Assembly: GCA_027578815.1 (NCBI GenBank)
Contig: JANBTH010000400.1
Span: 1-18,188, forward strand
Length of the DNA: 18,188 nucleotides
Direction: 5' to 3'
Origin: Coemansia sp. RSA 1804
Taxonomy: Eukaryota; Kickxellomycota; Kickxellomycetes; Kickxellales; Kickxellaceae
The translations under genes were made by a program, and so were the position numbers. This document shows positions 8,582 through 15,394 of this stretch, in pieces; the stretch's first letter is position 1, and every line of letters starts with the position of its first letter. Below the pieces are notes generated by a model. The model made no database searches, had not been told where the DNA came from, and was given only the letters and a program-made list of their open reading frames with translations.

Positions 8582-9002
8582 TCACAGCGACTTTGGCGGC
8601 TGGAACTTTGGATCAGTGTTGTTTTTAAACTGCTTAGCCCACAGCATCGACGGAATCCACACGCGAGGATAGACTGCACGACGCTCAAGTTCTGCCGATG
8701 TTTTGAATAGATACGCTGAAACCGCCAGAATTCCGACACTGACAATCGCTGTGTTACGCTTCCATGTGTTTGGCTGTGCCCACCAACCTCCTGATGGCGA
8801 CCAGACTGATTTTGGGTATGGTCTGCGAGGTCCTCCGCCCTATTAACAAAAAAATAAACAAACAATATGCACAGGTCCAATAGAAAAAGTGATTCAATTG
8901 TCGGATTCATTCACAAGATAAGAAACTAAGACACGACACACCGCCCCTTCCCTCTCCTCTCTGTCTTCCTCTATGCCAAAACGTGCTAAATCGCCATACC
9001 AT
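8582..9002 (-). CDS. Small single-span, probably mitochondrial inner-membrane protein (two exons)
   Basis: A conserved-looking 86-residue protein is recovered by reading 8839 down to 8582 in a frame with no ATG of its own at the 5' end. It begins GGGPRRPYPKSVWSPSGGWW, continues AQPNTWKRNTA, then has one hydrophobic segment (IVSVGILAVSAYLF, about 33-46), then LERRAVYPRVWIPSMLWAKQ and a polar end ending PPKSL. Directly upstream is an acceptor (TTAATAG, ending 8840); 160 bases further is ATG followed by GTATGG. So exon 1 would be the start codon alone (9000-9002) and the product begins MGGGPRRPYPK. The Pro/Trp-rich N-terminus, single span and basic/Trp tail recall small fungal mitochondrial proteins, perhaps an accessory subunit of respiratory complex I; that family assignment is from memory and uncertain. 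Confidence 0.75.
8840..8999 (-). other. Predicted intron directly after a start codon
   Basis: A 160-base, phase 0 intron with donor GTATGG next to the ATG at 9002-9000 and acceptor TTTTTTTGTTAATAG ending at 8840. The T-rich 3' end is typical. The alternative ATG at 8997 meets a stop after three codons (ATG GCG ATT TAG), so it cannot start the gene. The exact exon 1 remains a prediction. Confidence 0.65.
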
Positions 9003-9462
9003 TATAAAGGAATATTACAAGTGCAATTAAAAAGCTTCAATTGAGAAAGGAGTAGTCAAATGAAATCCAGCAAGATTGGAAGAAACAAGAGACAACGACC
9101 TTTTGTGTGCAAAGATGAACAATATGCCATTTTTCTCATGCTCTATTAAACTCTCCACCGTGATCTGCTCCATGTCCAGAATCAGATTAATTAACTAGAC
9201 AATGGATGTTTGATGTTGGGTTGTTAGATGTTGCTTTGTTCACAGAACAAGGCAAAGCAAAAGACAAACATGTGTACTATATGCTCTCAAACCCCCTCCG
9301 TTGATTTTTTTATGAGATACTTTCTATTCAATTAGAACTTGAGGTCTACAGTCTCTTTTTCCTTTTTAAGAATATATAATATAATACTATATGACAGCAA
9401 CATCTTACTAGCTTTTATTTCCCGCATCCCCCCTGCCATTTCCATCAATTATAGTCTATCCA
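9003..9462. promoter_or_regulatory. Divergent promoter region between the small membrane-protein gene and the 223-residue gene
   Basis: No gene is seen. The region is AT-rich, as expected for a divergent promoter of 460 bases. A TATA-like run (TATATAAT, 9373-9380, within AATATATAATATAATAC) lies about 85 bases before the ATG at 9463 and is the best core-promoter candidate for that gene. Confidence 0.4.
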
Positions 9463-10134
9463 ATGGCTTTTATTAGCACCCAAACAACACTTCCTCGTTC
9501 AGCGGGATTCCCACATGAGGGCGCAATACGATCCATGCCAAACACTCGCCAAAGGGGCTCGCTAACAAAGCCACGGCCAAAGCAGGTGCCGTTATACATG
9601 TTTGTCAAAATACCACGTCTCCTCCACGGCACCAGCACCCTGACCATTCTTCGCGATCATGTGAAGGCAGTAACCAAGGCATTTCCGGAATCAATCTACT
9701 TTGAGCCGGCCAAGGAGCGCTGGGCCATCCGGTGTGCCTCGGATTTGCAAATGAAACAACTTGAGGAGCAGCCATTCGTTTGGGAAGGCACACACCATGT
9801 GTGGCGCACTGTAACCGGAAACGCAAAATACCGTCTGCTGGTTGTTCCTGAGCAGGTTATTGCTCTGGAGGAGCTGCAATCCGCTTTCAAAACAATTGGC
9901 AATATAGTCACTGATCTGGCGCCTGTCACGATACAGAGGATCTGCACCGAAAACTATATTTGCACATTGGAATTCAACGACTCAAAGCAGCCTCCAAACG
10001 AGATTGTGCTTCACGAGAAAACTGTTGCCAAGGTGTACAACGCCCACACCTGTAAGGTCTGCCCTGTATGTACTGGTGTAACTAGACACACGTGTGTATG
10101 CACTTTGCAATCCAGCCTGGTTGATTTTGACTGA
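9463..10134 (+). CDS. Unrecognised protein with two RRM-like halves and a Cys-rich tail
   Basis: A 223-residue protein from an ATG at 9463 to TGA; I do not recognise a named family. Residues about 1-42 are polar and basic. Residues about 43-117 (LYMFVKIPRL, a helix around LRDHVKAVTKAF, SIYFEP, WAIRCAS, a helix QMKQLEEQ, HVWRTV) and about 124-190 (YRLLVVPEQV, helix LEELQSAFKTIG, VTDLAPVTIQRI, YICTLEFN, IVLHEKTVAKVY) both fit a beta-alpha-beta-beta-alpha-beta pattern like an RRM. The tail CKVCPVCTGVTRHTCVC is Cys/His-rich, resembling a metal-binding knuckle. RRM plus knuckle is the layout of many LINE ORF1/Gag-like proteins, but no reverse transcriptase follows. A GTATGT donor-like hexamer (10066-10071) lies inside the Cys cluster, so the real C-terminus could be spliced. 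It converges with glucanase A. Confidence 0.5.
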   Translation: MAFISTQTTLPRSAGFPHEGAIRSMPNTRQRGSLTKPRPKQVPLYMFVKIPRLLHGTSTLTILRDHVKAVTKAFPESIYFEPAKERWAIRCASDLQMKQLEEQPFVWEGTHHVWRTVTGNAKYRLLVVPEQVIALEELQSAFKTIGNIVTDLAPVTIQRICTENYICTLEFNDSKQPPNEIVLHEKTVAKVYNAHTCKVCPVCTGVTRHTCVCTLQSSLVDFD

Positions 10135-10482
10135 GATTTACTGGTACCGGTGCCGTTATTTCGTAAGTCTTTTTATTTTCATTATTTATTTTCCATAAAT
10201 TAAGTTATTATTTCACACTATTCTGGAATTTAGCAATAAAAACAAGCACTTCATTAAACACAGAACTATGAAACTACGAAACTACGAAAAAACTACATAA
10301 AACAATATTGACCGAATTAATACGCGTGATAAAATAAAACAAAGTGCAACACGATTTTCATTTGGGTTGCTGCTGCTGGATACGTGGAGGGTATCTTTAC
10401 ATATGGCGTTGGTATAACCCATCCACACAAAACATAAACCAGGTGTTGTCTATTTCCTTGCCCGTCCTTCACGAATTAAACG
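10135..10482. other. Convergent 3' intergenic region
   Basis: The region lies between two convergent genes. AATAAA at 10235-10240 (+) is a plausible poly(A) signal for the 223-residue gene, about 100 bases after its stop. AACTACGAA-like units are repeated around 10269-10300 (AACTACGAAACTACGAA). No supported gene; short open frames on either strand around 10340-10480 look like nothing known. Confidence 0.4.
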
Positions 10483-12780
10483 CTAGTGACCGCACACCTG
10501 AGGAAATTCCCGGTTTGAAAGAGGCTGTGGCAGCCATGATCTGTCAAGTGCATCCAGGAACGACCACTCTGGCGATGCTTCTGTCTTGAAGCACCAGAAG
10601 ATCCACCCAGCTCCGCCTTGGTCGTATGCATCGAGTTGGGCCTCTGCAAATCGCCGCCTAGCCTCGTTCTCCCTACCGTTGAGTGCTGCCTGCGGGAGAG
10701 CCAGCGACCATTCGCCGACAATAATAGGGAATATTGTCGAGTTTGATTTCAAATCTCTTCCGTTATTACACACCAAACGCAAATGACTTTCCAGCGGCCA
10801 GTTGTCGATATTGCGATCAAATACGTGATACAGGTGCGCATCAAGCCAAGCGTCAATGTACTTGGAGTTCCAATCCCGTGGCCAGCGGGACTGCCACCAT
10901 GCATACTCCTTGAATCCGCGATCAACAATAGATATCACAGGTGGAACTCTGTGCAGGCCAGATGAAACCAGCGTGTGGCCACCAGTGTCGTACTCCCAGA
11001 GCTGCGCAAAGTCAAGCGAGTCAATAAATGGCTCGTTCAGCAAGTCGATTGCATCTACTGTAGCAAGCATAATAGGATCGCTGGATAAAAAGCGGAGCAT
11101 GTTTTGCAGCGCACGTTTGGAAAGCGCTACATTCTGTGGATCATTTGTCCAGTTGATTCCACCTGTGGTTCCCGAGTTATCAAATCCATTCTGGCTTCCT
11201 GGTGCCGTGTGCATGTCTGGGATAACGCGCATTCCGTTTTGGTTAGCCCAGTACACGAGTCGTTTGAAGAACGGCAGCCCGCCCCGCACGTATCCTTCAT
11301 CGGTATCCACAAACTCCCAATGCCCAACCGGGATACGCAGGTGGGTAATTCCAGCGTTTGCCAAGCGCTGGACCTCCGATTCCGTCACCCATTTCTCCCA
11401 ATGATTGCGCATCAGCTTTAGTGCAGCATCTTGACCAAGCCGTTTGCAGAGCTGCAGGTAATCGTTTGGCTTTGGATCAGGAATATCCGCTATCAGTGAC
11501 GGCGTTATCCAAAACTCTGGCACAAGGAATCCTCCGATATTGACCCCACGAACAAGACTGTGGCCGTGGTATCCCATGCCCATGCCCATGCCCATGCCCA
11601 TGCCGCTTGCTGGCTGCTGTCTAATTTCACCACTAACACCTGGCACATGGATTGCAGGCGTCTCCGTGTAGCATGGCTGCCTGGCTATACGCATAACGCC
11701 GTTAGCGCCTCTTAATGGCGGTTGGGATATGGCAAGTGACTCGGAGGCTGGGGCATCTGTCTGATTCCTCTTTATCGCAGGTAATGGCGGAGCGGTTGGC
11801 TGTGAGCTGATGGCTGAAGTGACTGTCACAGAAACGTTTGGCGGCGCGCGTGGTGAACGCAAACGAGATGGTGCAGCAGGTACTGGGTCTTCGCGTCTAG
11901 GCTTGTTGTCGGTTTTATTCAGAGTAATTTGATTAGTCTTGGATGGATCTGCAGCTCTTCCTGGCTGAAGTCGCCGTTCTTTTGACGCAGATGGATTGTT
12001 TATTACAGGAGATTCCGATGCTGGCAGTGTTGCTGTTGGGCCGCTGCCCTCGGTTTGCTGGTCCTCTTGCTGCTGCTGATTGTCCTCCTGTGACTCAGTT
12101 TGCGATGATGATTCTAATGAATTGTCATCGGCCACCCTGTCGTTGGATCCAAGATCGCTGGGAACGGAAATTGGCCAATATTCGTCTGGATTCGAATAGA
12201 CATTGTTTTTGACATTAAGACGAGAGCGGAGAGGAAATTTTTGTTGCTGCTGCTGTTGCTGTTGAAAGGTGGGCGGCTCAATTGGCCAATTAAATAATGG
12301 CCTTCTGTTAGCAGGTGGTATAAAGTTTCCTCCAAACTGATTTGGGTATCCTACCCCACCATCGTCCATGCGGTCTGTCTGTTGCTGGTAGCTGCTAGTA
12401 TCTGTTGCCACTGCGCTGTCGTCGTTTGATGACTCTGTAGAACCATTGGTTGTATAATCAATGGAAATTGATGGTGCTGGGGGCATTGCAATGTTGTTTG
12501 CAATCGCTGGCTGTTTTCTTTGAACAGGCAAATATTGAATAGCAGGAATGGCTGCAATTCCAGCTACTGGATGCTGCTGTTGCTGGATTGGAGCAACGCC
12601 AGCAACTTGCTGCTGAATTGGAGCAACGCCAGCTACCTGGCCATTTGGATACTGGTATACTAGCCCCTGGGCAACCTGAGGCACAGATATCTGCTGATAC
12701 GGAGAAATTGGGTTAGCATTGGATCCGCATAGATGCAATGCAGCAAGAAATGCAATATTGACCACGGCACCACAGCGCAT
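10483..12780 (-). CDS. Secreted GH5 exo-beta-1,3-glucanase-like enzyme with long low-complexity N-terminal region (glucanase A)
   Basis: A 765-residue single-exon protein with a signal peptide (about 1-22, hydrophobic VVNIAFLAALHL, then NANP). Residues about 24-405 are low-complexity: two tandem VAGVAPIQQQ units (49-68) plus a weak third, a Q8 run (173-180), Q/N/S/D-rich and P-rich stretches, and a GM dipeptide run (393-403). Residues about 408-765 are a GH5 (Exg1/GH5_9-type) barrel: RGVNIGGFLVPEFWITPSL, HLRIPVGHWEF, PDMHTAPGSQNGFDNSG, acid/base E583 in DLLNEPF, HLYHVF, nucleophile E690 in IVGEWSLA, and the Trp/Phe platform GWIFWCFKTE. Such enzymes release glucose from beta-1,3-glucan ends outside the cell. 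Compared with glucanases B and C, it lacks the TDCA..WLNG...GARWDG loop after the nucleophile. Catalytic residues are present, so it should be active; the extension may anchor or space it in the wall (inference). Confidence 0.9.
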   Translation of the reverse strand: MRCGAVVNIAFLAALHLCGSNANPISPYQQISVPQVAQGLVYQYPNGQVAGVAPIQQQVAGVAPIQQQQHPVAGIAAIPAIQYLPVQRKQPAIANNIAMPPAPSISIDYTTNGSTESSNDDSAVATDTSSYQQQTDRMDDGGVGYPNQFGGNFIPPANRRPLFNWPIEPPTFQQQQQQQQKFPLRSRLNVKNNVYSNPDEYWPISVPSDLGSNDRVADDNSLESSSQTESQEDNQQQQEDQQTEGSGPTATLPASESPVINNPSASKERRLQPGRAADPSKTNQITLNKTDNKPRREDPVPAAPSRLRSPRAPPNVSVTVTSAISSQPTAPPLPAIKRNQTDAPASESLAISQPPLRGANGVMRIARQPCYTETPAIHVPGVSGEIRQQPASGMGMGMGMGMGYHGHSLVRGVNIGGFLVPEFWITPSLIADIPDPKPNDYLQLCKRLGQDAALKLMRNHWEKWVTESEVQRLANAGITHLRIPVGHWEFVDTDEGYVRGGLPFFKRLVYWANQNGMRVIPDMHTAPGSQNGFDNSGTTGGINWTNDPQNVALSKRALQNMLRFLSSDPIMLATVDAIDLLNEPFIDSLDFAQLWEYDTGGHTLVSSGLHRVPPVISIVDRGFKEYAWWQSRWPRDWNSKYIDAWLDAHLYHVFDRNIDNWPLESHLRLVCNNGRDLKSNSTIFPIIVGEWSLALPQAALNGRENEARRRFAEAQLDAYDQGGAGWIFWCFKTEASPEWSFLDALDRSWLPQPLSNREFPQVCGH
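11572..11604 (-). repeat. CCCATG hexanucleotide run coding for (Gly-Met)5-Gly
   Basis: About five perfect copies of CCCATG on the plus strand encode alternating Gly-Met (residues 393-403 of glucanase A), immediately before the GH5 domain. As a perfect short tandem repeat it is likely to vary in copy number between strains and would change linker length without shifting the frame. Confidence 0.85.
12241..12264 (-). repeat. Polyglutamine tract (Q8) in glucanase A
   Basis: Eight consecutive Gln codons, mixed CAA and CAG, at residues 173-180 of glucanase A, following EPPTF. Other Gln-rich patches lie near residues 56-69 and 235-242. Confidence 0.85.
12544..12639 (-). repeat. Tandem VAGVAPIQQ repeat in glucanase A
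   Basis: Two near-identical 30-base units encode VAGVAPIQQQ (49-58 and 59-68), and a degenerate third reads VAGIAAIPAI (72-81). The repeat lies about 25 residues after the predicted signal cleavage site. Confidence 0.8.
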
Positions 12781-12965
12781 CGTTCTTGAGAAAGGAGATG
12801 AAGGAGATATAAAGTTGAATTAAAACGATGATAGGAAATATAGAAAAATGGCTGTAAATGAAGAGCGACAATATTAATAATATATATTATATAATATCCT
12901 GGTGAAAGAGAATCGCCATATTCTTCAACTGTCACAAACAGCCCTAAAAGGAAAAAGAAAGAATA

Positions 12966-13083
12966 AGTCAACACAAACTAGTCTGAAAGATAGAAAGCAA
13001 AAGTCAACGCAAACCAACCTAGGAAGAAGAATGAAAAATGGAAAAGTTCAATATAAACTATCATGAAAGAAAAAAGAAGTCAG
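12966..13083 (+). repeat. Degenerate AGTCAACRCAAAC-type repeat array
   Basis: Related units start at 12966 (AGTCAACACAAACTAGTCTG), 13002 (AGTCAACGCAAACCAACCTA) and 13045 (AGTTCAATATAAACTATCAT), each followed by GAAAGA/GAAGA-rich sequence. A fourth partial start, AGTCAG, lies at 13078. Spacing is 36, 43 and 33 bases. The array sits 185-300 bases upstream of glucanase A and may be a set of regulatory sites or a decayed minisatellite. Confidence 0.5.
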
Positions 13084-14079
13084 CTTAGAATGCCAGTTGC
13101 AACAGAGCAAGAAAAAGAAGACTGCTTGAGACTAGCCGATGTGGCGTACTGGACAATCCAAAGTAGTGAAATGCAAATGTGAGTCGCTAGTTCAACAATA
13201 AAGGGGTTGCAATAGTTTTAATAACGTTGTTTACTGATAAACGCTAATAATAATAGCCGACGACAAATGCAAAAAAGAGCATTGCATAGAGTTTAGAAGA
13301 GGGATGAATAAAAGATACAAGGAAATACTAATAATAAGCATTCATTAGTATAGCATTTGCTAATGAATGGTTGAAACAAATGTTCTTTCTCCGTTTCCCC
13401 CTCACTTGATCATTTTCAGCATTTCGACTAGAATGGTCTGTTTTAATTCTACTTTTTTGTTGTTGGAGGAGTTGAAGGCAGAGTAAACCAAAAGATTCAC
13501 CTGTCAAACACAACTATTTAGTGCTGGTCAAATGGCATTCACTATGCGTTATGACGTTTATACTGTTTTCTTTGGATGAGGAAAGCCTAAAGTATTCGGC
13601 AGTGCCACAGACCTTTTCTTAAAATGTGTCACTTGAGTAGTTCTGGTTCTGCAAGGTCCGGCGACATAGTAGAAGAAAAGGTTCCAATAGTCTGACTTCT
13701 CCCAAAAATGCTATTATAAAATTCCTAAACAATATCTGAAATTGATCTTTAGAGTAATCTTGAAACCAAGATTGCGGGGAAGATAATGGCCGTTCTTTCT
13801 TACTTTAAAATCAGGATAAGCTAAACATGCTGGCAGCGCGAAACTAGCGTGGTCTGGTCGTAAGACTTTGTGAGGGGTAAGCATGAAAACAAGAGTATAC
13901 TGTTTATTTTCTCTTTTCTTCGATATTCTTATACAAATAAGCTGAGAGATTATGAGGGGATTAACAGGCGTCATAATAAACCGCAGTAATGTTGTGTCGA
14001 ATTGCAAGCGAAAAAGGTAGTAGAGTAAAAATATTATGATTCGAAATATTAGTATTAAAAGGCTATATTAAGTAAAAAA

Positions 14080-14080
<1 letters not shown>

Positions 14081-14116
<36 letters not shown>
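14081..14116 (+). repeat. (TAA)12 microsatellite
   Basis: Twelve perfect TAA units, 24 bases past the stop codon of glucanase B in its 3' flank. Tracts of this length usually vary between isolates. Confidence 0.95.
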
Positions 14117-14118
<2 letters not shown>

Positions 14119-14140
14119 CGATTAAAGCGGTTGGTGCAGA

Positions 14141-15394
14141 CTACATAGAACACACATCAAATGACCTTCCAATAGGCGGGTTCGGAATAATTCCAGTATT
14201 GACTAGCTTTATGTAGTTCCAGGCATCAGCAGACTCGGTCTTAAAGTTCCAAAAGATCCAGCCGCTGCCCATCTCATATGCCTGGAGCTGAGCCATGGCA
14301 AATCTCCGGATATAATCTCTCTTCCTTGGACTCCACGACTCAATGTTCTCCATGCCCTGACAGTTTGAGTCATCGAAAATTGGCTTTTCGGTCAAATAGG
14401 TTCCATCCCACCTTGCTCCGCGCTGGAAGCCATTCAGCCATCTTGCGCAATCAGTGGTAGCCAAGCTGAATTCGCCACATATGGTGCGTGTGCGAGTATT
14501 AAACCTTCCAATGTTTCTGCCATCATCGCACGCCTTTCTCAGATGTTCGGTTGGCGAAAGCTGTAGCTGGTCCTCAACAAAGACATGGTAAATGTGCGTG
14601 TCTAGGATGGAGTCTGTAAGGTTCCGTGGCACAATATCGGCCCATTCGCTGGGTGCAAGGAATGCGTCATGGAACACGGCAGCCACATTGGGTGCAACCG
14701 ACTTGATAAGGTTGTAGGCCCTGGTATAGAACTGAATGATGGTGGCCTTGGGAACGCCCCAGTTTGCGGGCTCGTTGACGGCCTGGATAGCAACAACCGA
14801 GGGGTATCTGTTGGCTATAATTGCAAGCACACCAAGAGACTCTAGCGACCTTTGCATGTCAGTGCTGCTCTTGGTCCACTGGATATCTCCGCGCTTTCCA
14901 GAATTATCAAACCCGTTTTGCGAGCCAGGAACACCATGCAGATCGAGGATGACGCGCATGCGGTAGTTGCCAGCCCACACCAGTATTCTCTCCAGAAAAG
15001 GGACCTGGCCCCGAATATAGGGATCCGCGGGATTTGGGGCCAAGGCCCAGTACCCTATTGGGATGCGAATTGTGTTGATGTGCATGCTAGCCAGGGTTGC
15101 AATGTCCGCTTCACTGACCCAGGAGCCCCAATGTTCGTTCAATCTGCGCTGGCACTCTGCTTTTCCCAGAGTCTCGCAGTAGCTCCACTCGTCGACAACA
15201 GTCGAGTTTGGCTGGTTTGCCCATTCCTCAAAAAGTGATGGGGTGATCCACGGCTCCAGCACAAACAGACCGCCTAGGTTGACTCCACGCACAAGTTCGT
15301 AATCTTCTTGCCGCTTGCTGAGTGTGGGCAATGTCAAGGCAGATACTTCGAAAACTGCCAGCAGAATCAGACATAGCGTTGTCGTAAATAGCAT
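14141..15394 (-). CDS. Secreted GH5 exo-beta-1,3-glucanase (glucanase B)
   Basis: A 417-residue single-exon enzyme. The frame extends two codons upstream, but that begins with TTG, so the ATG at 15394 is used. A signal peptide (LFTTTLCLILLAVFEVSA) is followed by a short pro-segment ending in Lys-Arg (27-28, TLSKRQED), a Kex2-type cleavage site like that of yeast Exg1. The GH5 (Exg1/GH5_9-type) domain shows RGVNLGGLFVLEPWITPSLF, IRIPIGYWAL, LDLHGVPGSQNGFDNSG, acid/base E208 in AVNEPANWG, HIYHVF, nucleophile E308 in ICGEFSLATTDCARWLNG, GARWDGTY and GWIFWNFKTESADAWNYIKL. Length is close to yeast Exg1. It hydrolyses beta-1,3-glucan from non-reducing ends in the wall or medium. It is closest in the window to glucanase C, which lies upstream in the same orientation, pointing to tandem duplication. 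A TATAAA box lies about 175 bases upstream. Confidence 0.96.
   Translation of the reverse strand: MLFTTTLCLILLAVFEVSALTLPTLSKRQEDYELVRGVNLGGLFVLEPWITPSLFEEWANQPNSTVVDEWSYCETLGKAECQRRLNEHWGSWVSEADIATLASMHINTIRIPIGYWALAPNPADPYIRGQVPFLERILVWAGNYRMRVILDLHGVPGSQNGFDNSGKRGDIQWTKSSTDMQRSLESLGVLAIIANRYPSVVAIQAVNEPANWGVPKATIIQFYTRAYNLIKSVAPNVAAVFHDAFLAPSEWADIVPRNLTDSILDTHIYHVFVEDQLQLSPTEHLRKACDDGRNIGRFNTRTRTICGEFSLATTDCARWLNGFQRGARWDGTYLTEKPIFDDSNCQGMENIESWSPRKRDYIRRFAMAQLQAYEMGSGWIFWNFKTESADAWNYIKLVNTGIIPNPPIGRSFDVCSM

Larger units (their letters stand above)
12781..14140. other. AT-rich spacer between glucanases A and B (promoter of A)
   Basis: About 1.36 kb with no supported gene. The left end is the promoter of glucanase A and contains an AT-only stretch (12881-12897, TATA-like on both strands) and a degenerate repeat array (12966-13083). 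A short hairpin, AATCTTG-AAAC-CAAGATT, lies at 13756-13773, and 13820-13880 is locally richer in G+C; I could not match either to a known RNA. A (TAA)12 tract ends the spacer beside the stop of glucanase B. Minus-strand open frames at 13328-13513 and 13714-14007 show no recognisable features. Confidence 0.5.

Noticed and set aside
8560..8910. 116-codon minus-strand open frame over the small membrane-protein gene
   Set aside because: It is a shadow frame; the alternative frame gives an ordered Trp/Pro-rich protein with a membrane span and consistent splice sites.
13714..14007. 97-codon minus-strand open frame in the A/B spacer
   Set aside because: No ordered domain, signal or motif; basic and hydrophobic residues reflect AT-rich composition.
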